Shown here piece by piece: positions 45,332 to 57,932 of a stretch of 64,000 nucleotides of DNA (position 1 is the stretch's first letter; each line of letters starts with the position of its first letter). Under the pieces are notes generated by a model. It ran no database searches. It was not told where the DNA came from and was given only the letters and a program-made list of their open reading frames with translations. The stretch lies in contig NC_004463.1 in NCBI RefSeq assembly GCF_000011365.1, forward strand, positions 6,930,001 through 6,994,000. Reading direction: 5' to 3'. The stretch is from Bradyrhizobium diazoefficiens USDA 110 (lineage in GTDB: Bacteria; Pseudomonadota; Alphaproteobacteria; Rhizobiales; Xanthobacteraceae). Both the position numbers and the translations under genes were made by a program.

Positions 45332-45841
45332 ATGAAATTTCGTAGACTGCTCGCGCTCGCGGGTGTGTTCTTTGGCATGAGCACCGTTGCGCTCGCTCAA
45401 ACTCAGGCCGACGATGAGTGCCTGAATCCCGGAAACGACGAACTCTTGAAGCAGGGATGCTCCTATCTCGACGAGTTCATGAAGGCGTTCAACTCGCGAG
45501 ACGCGGAAGCCTGGGCCAAGACGGTCCATTATCCGCACATCCGGATCGCCGCCGGCCAGGTTCAGATCTGGAACACGCCGGAAGAATATGCGCAATCGAA
45601 CGACGCGAAGCAGTTGGCGCAGGCCTCGACCTGGGCGCGTTCGGCATGGACGTATCGCAAGCTCGTGCAAAAATCCGACGACAAGCTGCACTTCATCACG
45701 CGGTTCACGCGCTATGACGCCAACGACAAGCCGATATTGTCGGCCGATTCCTTCTATGTGATCGTCAAGAAGGATGGGCGATGGGGCGCCCTGGTGCGAT
45801 CGAGCTATGTCGGCATCATCGGCAAGAAGACCGCGTTCTGA
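45332..45841 (+). CDS. Exported NTF2/SnoaL-like protein
   Basis: 169 residues with a clear signal peptide (RLLALAGVFFGMSTVALA) and GGGAGG 8 bases before the ATG. The mature part has the helix-strand order of the NTF2-like fold (YLDEFMKAFNSRDAEAWAKTVHYPHIRIAAG...FYVIVKKDGRWGALVRSSY). Two Cys (ADDECLN and KQGCSY) could form a disulfide. Such proteins are small ligand-binding or cyclase-like folds and the ligand is unknown. It stands alone between two operons. Confidence 0.75.
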   Translation: MKFRRLLALAGVFFGMSTVALAQTQADDECLNPGNDELLKQGCSYLDEFMKAFNSRDAEAWAKTVHYPHIRIAAGQVQIWNTPEEYAQSNDAKQLAQASTWARSAWTYRKLVQKSDDKLHFITRFTRYDANDKPILSADSFYVIVKKDGRWGALVRSSYVGIIGKKTAF

Positions 45842-45935
45842 TGCTCCGCTGGCTTCCGCTCGAACACGGGAGCTGGCGTGGCGTCGAACCGAATGCTCCT
45901 GGCTTAGGCGCGCGGCGCCACGAGCATCTTTCGTC

Positions 45936-45957
45936 GGGCTCCCGTTCGCGGGAGCCC
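45936..45957 (+). terminator. Strong hairpin with UUCG loop between convergent genes
   Basis: GGGCTCCCG-TTCG-CGGGAGCCC is a perfect 9-bp stem with the very stable UUCG tetraloop, placed between the stops of two convergent genes. No T-run follows, but a bidirectional terminator is the likely role. Confidence 0.7.
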
Positions 45958-45988
45958 GCCCCTCAGGGGCCGTTCGAAACAGCCGCGC

Positions 45989-46489
45989 TTACGGCGGACC
46001 GGCCTTGGAGGGATCGATCGAAATCTGGCGCTTCAGGGTGCGCAGGCCGAATGTCGTTCGCGACTGCCGAATACCCGGTATCCTGTACAACGACTGTCGC
46101 AGGAAGCGCTCGTAGTGATCGGTGTCTCGCACGACGACCTTGATGAGATAGTCGTAATCGCCGGTCACCAGGTAGGCCTCCATCACCTCCGGAATCCGCG
46201 ACAGGGCGGTACCGAAGCGATCGAGCACCTTGTCGTCATGCTTGTCCAGCGTGATCTCGACGAAGGCGATGTTATTGTATCCGAGATTGGCGTGATTGAG
46301 CACCGCGACATATTTCTCGATCGCTCCGTTTTCCTCCAGGCGCTTCACTCTGGTCCAGCATGGAGAACTCGAGAGCCCGACCTGCTCCGCCAGCGCACTC
46401 GTCGTCAAGCGGCCGTTCTCGCAAAGCGCAGAGAGAATCCGGCGATCCAGATGATCGAGATCCTCGACGGGGCTGCGCTTGGAGGGCAT
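45989..46489 (-). CDS. Lrp/AsnC family transcriptional regulator (BkdR-like)
   Basis: 166 residues. The N-terminal helix-turn-helix is LDRRILSALCENGRLTTSALAEQVGLSSSPCWTRVKRLEE, and the C-terminal RAM domain shows FVEITLDKHDD and VMEAYLVTGDYDYLIKVVVRD, the effector-binding loop of the family. A ribosome binding site AAGGA precedes the ATG. It is divergent from the branched-chain 2-oxoacid dehydrogenase operon. By analogy with Pseudomonas BkdR it should respond to branched-chain amino acids and regulate that operon, which is inference from the arrangement. Confidence 0.9.
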   Translation of the reverse strand: MPSKRSPVEDLDHLDRRILSALCENGRLTTSALAEQVGLSSSPCWTRVKRLEENGAIEKYVAVLNHANLGYNNIAFVEITLDKHDDKVLDRFGTALSRIPEVMEAYLVTGDYDYLIKVVVRDTDHYERFLRQSLYRIPGIRQSRTTFGLRTLKRQISIDPSKAGPP

Positions 46490-46537
46490 GGGTCAATCCT
46501 TCTGTCTTTTTGCATTCTGGCGGGAAACTTTTCCGCG

Positions 46538-46559
46538 ATTCCGGCCAATACACCGGAAT
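46538..46559. promoter_or_regulatory. Inverted repeat in the Lrp-bkd divergent region (candidate operator)
   Basis: ATTCCGG-CCAATACA-CCGGAAT is a perfect 7-bp inverted repeat with an 8-base spacer, centred between the two divergent genes. A/T-rich tracts follow (AATTTTGGGAAATTTT, 46557-46572). Lrp-family dimers bind such 15-22 base palindromes, so this is the best candidate site for the regulator. Confidence 0.5.
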
Positions 46560-46614
46560 TTTGGGAAATTTTCTCGAACCAGGAGATTATCATTGTGCGG
46601 CGGGAGAACGTGAC

Positions 46615-48164
<1,550 letters not shown>

Positions 48165-48167
48165 GCC

Positions 48168-49184
48168 ATGCCGCGCATGACGATGATCGAGGCAATCCGC
48201 TCGGGGCTCGACGTCTCGATGGCTCGCAACGACGACGTCGTGGTCTATGGCGAGGACGTCGGCTTTTTCGGCGGCGTGTTCCGCTGCACGCAGGGCCTGC
48301 AGCAGAAGTACGGCGTCTCGCGCTGTTTCGATGCGCCGATCAGCGAATGCGGCATCGTCGGCACCGCGATCGGCATGGCCGCTTATGGACTGCGCCCCTG
48401 CGTCGAGCTTCAGTTCGCCGATTACATGTATCCGGCCTACGACCAGATCGTCTCGGAGGCAGCTCGCCTGCGTTATCGTTCGGCTGGCGACTTCACCTGC
48501 CCCCTCGTCATCCGCATGCCGACCGGCGGAGGCATTTTCGGTGGACAGACCCACAGCCAGAGCCCCGAGGCACTCTTCACCCATGTCGCGGGACTGAAGA
48601 CCGTAGTGCCGTCCAATCCCCATGATGCGAAGGGCCTCCTGATCGCGGCCATCGAGGATCCGGATCCCGTCATCTTTCTGGAGCCAAAGCGGCTCTACAA
48701 CGGCCCGTTCGACGGTCATCACGATCGCCCGGTCACCGCATGGGCCAAACATGAGCTCTCCGAAGTGCCGGAGGGACACTACACCACGCCGCTCGGCAAG
48801 GCGGTGACGCGGCGCGCCGGAGAGGCCGTCACCGTCCTGACGTACGGCACCATGGTTCACGTCGCGCTGGCGGCAGTCGAGGAGACGGGCGTCGATGCCG
48901 AGGTGATCGACCTGCGCACCCTGCTTCCGCTCGATCTCGAGACGATCATCGCTTCCGTCGCCAGGACCGGCCGCTGCATCGTGCTGCACGAAGCAACCCT
49001 GACCTCCGGCTTCGGCGCGGAGCTCACGGCGCTGGTGCAGGAGCACTGCTTCTATCATCTCGAAGCGCCGGTGATGCGCGTCACCGGCTGGGACACGCCC
49101 TACCCGCATGCCCAGGAATGGGACTATTTCCCCGGTCCTATCCGGCTCGGGCAAGCACTGCGCGACATCATGGAGACACGCTGA
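48168..49184 (+). CDS. bkdA2: Branched-chain 2-oxoacid dehydrogenase E1 beta subunit
   Basis: 338 residues, standard length. YGEDVGFFGGVFRCTQGL, DAPISECGIVGTAIGMAAYG and IRMPTGGGIFGGQTHSQSPE are conserved E1 beta blocks, and the C-terminal domain has VLHEATLTSGFGAELTALVQ. It pairs with E1 alpha as an alpha2-beta2 decarboxylase. Its stop overlaps the E2 start (TGATG). Confidence 0.94.
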   Translation: MPRMTMIEAIRSGLDVSMARNDDVVVYGEDVGFFGGVFRCTQGLQQKYGVSRCFDAPISECGIVGTAIGMAAYGLRPCVELQFADYMYPAYDQIVSEAARLRYRSAGDFTCPLVIRMPTGGGIFGGQTHSQSPEALFTHVAGLKTVVPSNPHDAKGLLIAAIEDPDPVIFLEPKRLYNGPFDGHHDRPVTAWAKHELSEVPEGHYTTPLGKAVTRRAGEAVTVLTYGTMVHVALAAVEETGVDAEVIDLRTLLPLDLETIIASVARTGRCIVLHEATLTSGFGAELTALVQEHCFYHLEAPVMRVTGWDTPYPHAQEWDYFPGPIRLGQALRDIMETR

Positions 49185-50467
49185 TGGGTGAGCGCAGCGT
49201 CAAGCTTCCGGATATCGGGGAAGGCATCGCCGAAGCAGAACTCGTCGAGTGGCACGTCAAGGAGGGCGATCTTGTTCGCGAGGACGACCTGCTCGCCACC
49301 GTGATGACCGACAAGGCCTCGGTCGAGATTCCCTCGCCGCTCGCAGGCGAGGTCAGCTGGATCGGCGCCCGGATTGGCGATGCGGTGGCGATCGGCTCGA
49401 CGCTCGTGAAGCTCAAGGTCGCAGGCGATGATACCTCGGAGCCGGCAGACGAGGCACCGACGGAAGACGTCGCCACACCATCGGCCGTGACGAATGCCAA
49501 AACCCCGGATGCTGTGCCAACGCCCCCCGCCCGCATCCGCCCCGCGGCCATCGAGGCCCGGCCGGCGACCACGTCTGCGGTCCGCCGCACGCCGGGCGAG
49601 AAGCCGCTGGCCTCGCCCGCCATACGCCTCAAGGCGCGGGAAGCCGGCCTGGACCTGCGCCAGGTCCACGGCACAGGCCCCGCCGGACGCATCACCCACG
49701 AGGACATCGACGCCTTCCTGTCGCGCGGGCCGGCACCGACCCATGGTCGCGGCATGGCTCCGAAGACCGCCGTCACCGACGTCAAGGTGGTGGGCTTGCG
49801 CCGCCGCATTGCCGAGAAGATGGCGCTGTCGAAGTCTCGCATCCCGCACATCACCATCATCGAGGAGGTCAACGTCTCGCCGCTGGAGGATCTGCGCGCG
49901 ACGCTGAACAGGAAGCCTGCGCCGGAGCACCCGAAGCTCACGCTGCTGCCGTTCCTGATGCGGGCGATGGTCAAGGCGCTTACCGAGCAGCCCGCGCTCA
50001 ACGCACTCTATGACGACGAGGCCGGCATCGTCCACGAGCATGCCGGCATCCATATCGGCATCGCAACCCAGACTCCGTCAGGCCTCGTCGTGCCCGTGGT
50101 GAAGCATGCGGAGGCGCGCGACCTCCGGGACTGCAGCATCGAGCTGAACCGTCTCGCGCAGCGCGCCCGCGAGGGCACCGCGACGCGCGAGGAGCTGACC
50201 GGCTCGACAATCACCATCACCTCGCTCGGCGCGCTCGGCGGCCTTGCGACCACGCCGGTGATCAATCATCCCGAGGTCGCCATCGTCGGCGTCAACAAGA
50301 TCGCGATACGTCCAGTCTGGGACGGCACGCAGTTCGTGCCATGCAAGATGATGAACCTCTCCTGCAGCTTCGATCACCGCGTCATCGACGGATGGGACGC
50401 CGCCGTCTTCGTGCAGAGGGTCAAGGAGCTGCTGGAGAACCCGGCGACGATCTTCGTCGACCCCTAA
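49184..50467 (+). CDS. bkdB: Branched-chain 2-oxoacid dehydrogenase E2 (lipoamide acyltransferase)
   Basis: 427 residues from the ATG overlapping the E1 beta stop. One lipoyl domain (residues 1-80) has the lipoylated Lys44 in TDKASVE. An Ala/Pro-rich linker is followed by a peripheral-subunit-binding domain (residues 145-180, ASPAIRLKAREAGLDLRQV). The catalytic domain ends with the active-site SFDHRVIDGWDAA. It carries the acyl group from E1 to CoA and forms the core of the complex. Confidence 0.94.
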   Translation: MGERSVKLPDIGEGIAEAELVEWHVKEGDLVREDDLLATVMTDKASVEIPSPLAGEVSWIGARIGDAVAIGSTLVKLKVAGDDTSEPADEAPTEDVATPSAVTNAKTPDAVPTPPARIRPAAIEARPATTSAVRRTPGEKPLASPAIRLKAREAGLDLRQVHGTGPAGRITHEDIDAFLSRGPAPTHGRGMAPKTAVTDVKVVGLRRRIAEKMALSKSRIPHITIIEEVNVSPLEDLRATLNRKPAPEHPKLTLLPFLMRAMVKALTEQPALNALYDDEAGIVHEHAGIHIGIATQTPSGLVVPVVKHAEARDLRDCSIELNRLAQRAREGTATREELTGSTITITSLGALGGLATTPVINHPEVAIVGVNKIAIRPVWDGTQFVPCKMMNLSCSFDHRVIDGWDAAVFVQRVKELLENPATIFVDP

Positions 50468-50480
50468 GGCAGAGCAAGCA

Positions 50481-51878
50481 ATGACCGAAATCACCTGTCA
50501 ACTCCTCGTGGTCGGTGCCGGGCCCGGCGGCTATGTGTGCGCGATCCGCGCCGGCCAGCTCGGCCTCGACACCGTTCTCGTCGAACGCGGCAAGCTCGGC
50601 GGAAGCTGCCTGAACGTCGGCTGCATTCCTTCGAAGGCGATGATTCATGTTGCCGAGGAATTCGAGAAGCTGGTGGAGGCAGCTGATGGCAAGACTCCCT
50701 TTGGCCTGACGGCGGCGCAACCTGCGCTCGACTTCAAGCAGGCGATCGCCTGGAAGGACGGTATCGTCCATCGGCTGAACAACGGCGTCGCTGCGCTGCT
50801 CCGCAAGGCCAAGGTCAAGATCGTCCAGGGCCATGGACGCTTCCGCGACGGCAAGACGATCGTCGTCGAGACCGAGACCGGCCCGAAGACGATCAAGGCC
50901 GAGACGGTGGTGATCGCGACCGGCTCGGCTCCTGTCGAGCTGCCGACCCTGCCGTTCGGCGGCAGGGTCATCTCCTCGACCGGTGCACTCTCGCTCGCGG
51001 AGGTGCCAAAATCCCTCGTTGTCGTCGGCGGCGGCTATATCGGGCTCGAGCTCGGGACCGCCTTCGCCAAGCTGGGGAGCAAGGTTGCCGTGGTGGAAGC
51101 GCAGGACAACATCCTGCCGCTCTACGACGTCGAGTTGACGGCTCCGATCGCCAGACGCTTGACCGCGCTCGGCGTCGAGGTGCTGACCGGTGCCCGGGCG
51201 CTCGGCCTGACCGCTCAGGGCGACGGATTGCGCGTCGAGACGCCCGATGGCCAGGAGCGCAGCCTGACGGCTGACAAGATTCTCGTCACGGTCGGGCGCA
51301 CGCCGGTCACCGAGGCATTGGGGCTGGAGCAACTCGTCCTCGACATGGATGGTCGCTTCATCCGTATCGGCCAGCATTGCGAGACCTCGATGCGCGGCAT
51401 CTACGCGATCGGCGATGTCACGGGAGAGCCGATGCTGGCCCATCGCGCCATGGCGCAGGGCGAGATGGTGGCGGAAATCGCAGCCGGCATGCCACGCGCG
51501 TGGGACAAGTGCTGCATCCCGGCGATCTGCTTCACCGATCCTGAGATCGTCTCCGCGGGCTTGTCACCGGACGAGGCTCGCCGGGCCGGCATCAACATCA
51601 AGGTTGGACAATTTCCCTTTGCAGCCAATGGCCGCGCGATGACGCGCCATGGCGAGCCCGGCTTTGTGCGCGTCGTCGCCAGGGCCGACAATCAACGCGT
51701 TCTCGGTATCCAGGCGCTTGGACAGGGCGTCTCGGAGCTTTCTGCCGCATTCGGCCTGGCGATCGAGATGGGCGCGGTCCTGCAGGACATCGCCGGCACG
51801 ATCCACGCGCATCCCACGCTGGGCGAAGCAATTCAGGAAGCGGCCTTCAAGGCACTCGGCCACGCGATCCACGTCTAG
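50481..51878 (+). CDS. lpdA: Dihydrolipoyl dehydrogenase (E3)
   Basis: 465 residues. The FAD motif GAGPGGYVCAIRAGQLG is followed by the redox-active disulfide GGSCLNVGCIPSK (Cys43 and Cys48) and the NAD-binding motif VVGGGYIGLELG. The C-terminal His-Glu pair lies in IHAHPTLGEAIQEA. It reoxidises the lipoyl group of E2. Being the last gene of the bkd operon, it is probably dedicated to this complex. Confidence 0.95.
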   Translation: MTEITCQLLVVGAGPGGYVCAIRAGQLGLDTVLVERGKLGGSCLNVGCIPSKAMIHVAEEFEKLVEAADGKTPFGLTAAQPALDFKQAIAWKDGIVHRLNNGVAALLRKAKVKIVQGHGRFRDGKTIVVETETGPKTIKAETVVIATGSAPVELPTLPFGGRVISSTGALSLAEVPKSLVVVGGGYIGLELGTAFAKLGSKVAVVEAQDNILPLYDVELTAPIARRLTALGVEVLTGARALGLTAQGDGLRVETPDGQERSLTADKILVTVGRTPVTEALGLEQLVLDMDGRFIRIGQHCETSMRGIYAIGDVTGEPMLAHRAMAQGEMVAEIAAGMPRAWDKCCIPAICFTDPEIVSAGLSPDEARRAGINIKVGQFPFAANGRAMTRHGEPGFVRVVARADNQRVLGIQALGQGVSELSAAFGLAIEMGAVLQDIAGTIHAHPTLGEAIQEAAFKALGHAIHV

Positions 51879-52116
51879 GCCGTCGCGAGACGAACAGCAC
51901 GTAGGCGCCTCTAGCGAAGAACGTCCGCGGGATCGCCGTCAAAGTGATGTTGACCGAGCTTGCTCAGAGCGCTTCGGTCTTGCCGCGTAAGGATTCGTTC
52001 CTGTCGAGCCAATGAGGGGAGACAGAGTCGGTGGAAAACGGCTCGCCGACCTTCCGGCCGACCACAACGCCGCGCCCACGGCGCAACGTCATATGCGCGA
52101 GGCCCGGTCCAGTATC
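51879..52116. other. Gap between the bkd operon and the pseudogene region
   Basis: About 240 bases with no recognised gene. A leftward 69-codon frame at 51911-52120 matches nothing I know. No obvious terminator hairpin with T-run follows the E3 stop. Confidence 0.4.
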
Positions 52117-54022
<1,906 letters not shown>

Positions 54023-54299
54023 GACCCAGACTTCACACCCAGCCAGAACAGCCTGAATCCCAACCGGGAACCATGCAGGATTTGCCTGGTCCCGCGACTC
54101 GCGCAACAGATTGAGACAACAACTTAACCACGGATAACACGATCGCTTACATCTAACGTTGTTCAATGGGCAAGCCAAGCCCTCGTTCGTCGCCCCCGAC
54201 GAAGGTCGAGGTGGCCATACGATCGGTCCGGCGGCGCGGTGGAGGCGCTGCAACGCGAATGTCGAGGTCAGGAACAATCGCGACGATACGCGGCGACTT

Positions 54300-54493
54300 G
54301 CATCGATCGTCCGGGCCATTGCGGGCCCGAGCCGTTCGACGACAGTATCGCTGCGGGTCGCAAACACCTTGTGATGCAGGCGGTCGTCAGGCCCGCCCCC
54401 GACGGCGCCCCGGGTGGCGCGCAAACCGGCACCGCCCGCGACGACAACCTCAAACGTATGGTCGATGAGCTCGCACGCGGGTGCCGAACTCAT
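54300..54493 (-). pseudogene. Succinate dehydrogenase flavoprotein (SdhA) N-terminal remnant
   Basis: Leftward from 54493 the frame begins CELIDHTFEVVVAGGAGLRAT, a close match to the SdhA start (YELIDHTFDVVVVGAGGAGLRAT) with two residues lost from the FAD motif. The continuation GLTTACIT is in another frame, and KVFATRSDTV returns to the first. The flanking sequence decays quickly. It is a non-functional fragment lying 5' of the secretion transporter remnant. Confidence 0.75.
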
Positions 54494-54575
54494 ATTGGCT
54501 CCCGACGCATCAGGATTGGATGCCGACAGCCCGCGACGACATTTCGTTTAGATTAGATGTTTTAACTATCATATC

Positions 54576-54603
54576 TTGACATTATAACATGACTAGTTAC
54601 GAT
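54576..54603 (+). promoter_or_regulatory. Candidate sigma-70-like promoter for the XRE/Ehr operon
   Basis: TTGACA at 54576-54581 and TACGAT at 54598-54603 are separated by 16 bases. They lie in an unusually A/T-rich stretch (54541-54605) 50 bases before the XRE start. This is the most promoter-like sequence upstream of the complex genes. Confidence 0.5.
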
Positions 54604-54652
54604 AGAAGGATGACGTTTGGTGTTTCGTTCGAATCGGGTGGTGGGGCGATCG

Positions 54653-54973
54653 ATGATCACAGCGGCTCAATTGCGGGCGGCCAGGGTGCTCCTCGGCATC
54701 GATCAGCGACGGCTCGCAGAACTGTCCGGGCTTTCAGTGCCAACGATCCAGCGCATGGAGGCGAGTGAGGCCATGGTTCGGGGCAATGTCGATTCGCTGG
54801 TGAAGCTGATTACAGCTCTCGACACCGCCGGCATTGAGTTGATCGACGAAGGGGCTGTCAGTAGCGCCGAGGGGCGCGGGGTGCGGCTGAAAGTCAATTC
54901 CGGATCGGCAAAAATCTATTTGAACAATCAGATAGAGAACAAAGCATCAAGCGGAATGAAGGCGCGCAGGTAA
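54653..54973 (+). CDS. XRE family transcriptional regulator (first copy)
   Basis: 106 residues from ATG 54653; an open frame to 54617 adds 12 unconserved residues. The helix-turn-helix is ITAAQLRAARVLLGIDQRRLAELSGLSVPTIQRME, followed by a helix (RGNVDSLVKLITALDTAGIELI) and the GRGVRLK tail common in Bradyrhizobium small XRE proteins. Its TAA overlaps the ATG of the first membrane subunit (TAATG), so it is cotranscribed with the Ehr operon and probably autoregulates it. It is about 70% identical by eye to the XRE at 62845-63165. Confidence 0.85.
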   Translation: MITAAQLRAARVLLGIDQRRLAELSGLSVPTIQRMEASEAMVRGNVDSLVKLITALDTAGIELIDEGAVSSAEGRGVRLKVNSGSAKIYLNNQIENKASSGMKARR

Positions 54974-56985
54974 TGTCGGCTGTCGTTTTGCAAATGCTGT
55001 GTGTTGCCGGAATGCTTGCATCGGCAGTTCTGGCGATTGTTCTGAGCCGCTCAACGATCACCACGACCATCATCTACGGCGTGACATTGGCCGCGTCTGC
55101 GATTGCGTTGATAGGATCCATTCACTGGTTGCTGGGCGATACCGCGAACGCCGATCTGATTCTGCCAATCGGATTGCCGTGGCTTGGCGCCCATTTCCGC
55201 CTCGACGGACTGGCTTCGTTCTTTCTCGTCGTCGTCAATCTCGGAGGGGCATCGGCAAGCCTCTATGGTCTCGGCTACGGTCATCATGAGGAGGCGCCGC
55301 AGCGCGTGTTGCCCTTCTTCCCCGCCTTCCTGGCAGGAATGAATCTTGTGGTGCTGGCGGGTGATGCGTTTTCTTATCTGCTTTGTTGGGAATTCATGTC
55401 GCTCGCGTCCTGGGCGCTCGTCATGGCGCATCATCGTGAACCGGGCAACGCGAAAGCCGGTTACGTCTACCTCGTCATGGCGAGCTTCGGCACGCTCGCC
55501 CTGCTGCTAGCCTTCGGCCTCTTGGCGGGGCCGGCGGGAGACTACGAATTTGCCGCCATTCGCACGGCTCAACATACGCCCTACGTGGCCACGTTGGTGT
55601 TGATCCTGATGTTGCTCGGCGCCGGTTCAAAGGCCGGCCTGGTGCCGCTGCACGTCTGGCTGCCGCTCGCGCATCCCGCGGCGCCGAGCCACGTCTCGGC
55701 GCTGATGAGCGGCGTCATGACCAAGGTCGCGATCTACGGCTTCATTCGCGTGGTATTCGATCTCCTGGGACAGCCGAGCTGGTGGGCGAGTGTGATCGTA
55801 CTTTCTCTTGGCGGCCTCACTGCCGTAATGGGGATCTTGTATGCGATGATGGAAAAGGACCTCAAGCGCCTGCTCGCCTACAGTACGATCGAAAATGTCG
55901 GCGTCATCTTCGCAAGCCTCGGCCTTGCATTGGCCTTCCAGGCCAACGGCCTGAAACTACAGGCCGCGCTCGCGTTTGCGGCGGCTCTGTTTCACGTTCT
56001 CAATCACTCCTTCTTCAAGAGTCTGCTTTTCTTCGGCGCCGGCGCCGTGCTGACCGCGACCGGCGAACGGGACATGGACAAGCTGGGTGGCCTCATTCAT
56101 CGCATGCCGTACACAAGCTTCGCCGTTCTCGTCGGCTGTGTCTCGATCTCAGCGCTTCCGCCCTTCAACGGTTTCGTCTCGGAATGGCTCATGTTCCAGG
56201 CTGTATTGCAGAGCCCGGAGTTGCCGCAATGGGCGCTGAAGATCACCGTGCCTGCGGTCGGAGCTCTATTGGCCTTGGCGGCTGCGTTGGCAGCGGCGTG
56301 TTTCGTGAAGGCCTACGGCGTGACCTTTCTAGGGCGTCCGCGCGGCGTGGCGGCGGAAACCGCAGAGGAAGTCGACCGCTACTCGCTTTCGGCAATGTTC
56401 ACCCTCGCCGCACTTTGCTTGCTGGCCGGAATTCTGCCGGGACCGGTGATCGACGCGCTTTCGCCGATCACGCTACAGATCCTCGGCGGCCGCATGCCGA
56501 TCCAGGCCAACGAACCCTGGCTTTCGATCGCGCCGATTGCGGAGAGTCGCAGTTCATACAACGGGCTGCTTGTTATGGTGTTCATCGCGATATCCGCTTC
56601 AGCGGCCGTCGTCTTTATTCATCGCTTCGCCTCTCGTGCCTTAAGGCGGGGGCCGGCCTGGGGCTGTGGCTTTTCCGATCCGACACCCGCGGCCCAATAT
56701 TCGAGCGGAAGCTTCGCTCAGCCTATCCGCCGCGTTTTCGGTACGCTCGTGTTCCACGCCCGCGATCATGTCGAGATGCCGCCCCCCGGGGATATCAGGC
56801 CGGCGCGCCTGCGAATCGAATTGCACGATCTGATCTGGGAGCGAATGTATGAGCCGATAGCAGGCGCCGTTGGCTTCTCTGCCGATAAACTCAATCGCCT
56901 ACAGTTCCTGACCATCCGGCGCTATCTCAGCCTGGTCTTTGCGACCCTCGTCACACTCCTTCTGGTTCTCGCGATATGGTCGTGA
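54973..56985 (+). CDS. hyfB: HyfB/NuoL-like proton-translocating membrane subunit
   Basis: 670 residues with about fifteen to sixteen helices. The Mrp/NuoL antiporter core is visible (SYLLCWEFMSLASWALVMAHH, KAGLVPLHVWLPLAHPAAPSHVSALMSGVMTKVAIYG, KDLKRLLAYSTIENVG with the channel Lys and the neighbouring Glu). The C-terminus (PARLRIELHDLIWERMYEPI) is typical of HyfB/HycC. It is one of two ion-pumping subunits of the complex in the inner membrane. Confidence 0.9.
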   Translation: MSAVVLQMLCVAGMLASAVLAIVLSRSTITTTIIYGVTLAASAIALIGSIHWLLGDTANADLILPIGLPWLGAHFRLDGLASFFLVVVNLGGASASLYGLGYGHHEEAPQRVLPFFPAFLAGMNLVVLAGDAFSYLLCWEFMSLASWALVMAHHREPGNAKAGYVYLVMASFGTLALLLAFGLLAGPAGDYEFAAIRTAQHTPYVATLVLILMLLGAGSKAGLVPLHVWLPLAHPAAPSHVSALMSGVMTKVAIYGFIRVVFDLLGQPSWWASVIVLSLGGLTAVMGILYAMMEKDLKRLLAYSTIENVGVIFASLGLALAFQANGLKLQAALAFAAALFHVLNHSFFKSLLFFGAGAVLTATGERDMDKLGGLIHRMPYTSFAVLVGCVSISALPPFNGFVSEWLMFQAVLQSPELPQWALKITVPAVGALLALAAALAAACFVKAYGVTFLGRPRGVAAETAEEVDRYSLSAMFTLAALCLLAGILPGPVIDALSPITLQILGGRMPIQANEPWLSIAPIAESRSSYNGLLVMVFIAISASAAVVFIHRFASRALRRGPAWGCGFSDPTPAAQYSSGSFAQPIRRVFGTLVFHARDHVEMPPPGDIRPARLRIELHDLIWERMYEPIAGAVGFSADKLNRLQFLTIRRYLSLVFATLVTLLLVLAIWS

Positions 56986-57932
56986 TGTCGGACATTCTTG
57001 TGCAAGGCATGCAGATGCTTCTGGTGCTGCTGCTGGCGCCGCTGCTGACGGGCTTTGTGCGCAAGATTAAGGCCCGCCTGGTGCGTCGCCAGGGAGCGTC
57101 GGTCTTTCAACCGTATCTTGATCTCCTGCGATTGCTCCGCAAGGAAGTGGTGCTGGCGGACAACGCCTCCTGGCTGTTCCGCGTGACACCCTATGTAACC
57201 TTCGCCGCGATCTGGGTTGCCGCCGCCCTGGTGCCGACGTTCGCTACCGGCCTCCTCTTCAACTGGACGGCGGACTTGATTGCCATCGTGGCGCTGCTGG
57301 GAAGTGCACGCTTCTTTCTTGCGCTCGCCGGGATGGACGTCGGCACCAGTTTTGGCGGCATCGGCTCCAGCCGCGAAGTCATGATAGCGGCGCTTGCGGA
57401 GCCGGCGATGCTGCTATTTGTATTTTGCACGGCGCTGATTGCCGGCTCGACCCAACTTTCGACGGTCGCAAATTTCATGGCCTCGTCCTATGTCGGCTTA
57501 CGGGTATCGCTGGGAATGGCGATGATCGCGCTCATCATGGTGGCGCTCGCGGAGAACGCGCGAATACCGGTGGACAATCCCGCAACGCACCTGGAGCTCA
57601 CCATGGTGCACGAAGCGATGGTTCTCGAATATTCCGGTCGCCATCTCGCAATGATCGAATTCGGCGCCTTCCTCAAACTGTTGCTCTATGTCTCGCTGAT
57701 CGCGTGCGTGTTCCTTCCCTGGAAGATAGCAGTCTTCGGTACCGGGCCGTTTTCCTATGCCATCGGCGCCGTCGCCTACCTCGTCAAGCTCGCGGTTGCC
57801 GGCTTTTTCCTCGCGCTGTTCGAGACCGCCACGGCGAAAATGCGGGTCTTTCGTGTTCCGCAATTTCTCGGTGCGGCCCTCATGCTGGGCCTGCTCGGCA
57901 CCCTCCTCCTGTTCGTGTCAAAGAGCTTCTGA
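56976..57932 (+). CDS. hyfC: HyfC/NuoH-like membrane subunit
   Basis: 318 residues with eight helices. Signature elements are VRRQGASVFQPYLDLLRLLRKE (quinone-site-like loop), AGMDVGTSFGGIGSSREVM and ARIPVDNPATHLELTMVHEAM, as in HycD/HyfC/NuoH. It couples the hydrophilic arm to the antiporter subunits. The ATG at 56985, overlapping the previous stop (TGATG), is a likely alternative start. It ends one base into the next gene. Confidence 0.9.
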   Translation: MVVMSDILVQGMQMLLVLLLAPLLTGFVRKIKARLVRRQGASVFQPYLDLLRLLRKEVVLADNASWLFRVTPYVTFAAIWVAAALVPTFATGLLFNWTADLIAIVALLGSARFFLALAGMDVGTSFGGIGSSREVMIAALAEPAMLLFVFCTALIAGSTQLSTVANFMASSYVGLRVSLGMAMIALIMVALAENARIPVDNPATHLELTMVHEAMVLEYSGRHLAMIEFGAFLKLLLYVSLIACVFLPWKIAVFGTGPFSYAIGAVAYLVKLAVAGFFLALFETATAKMRVFRVPQFLGAALMLGLLGTLLLFVSKSF

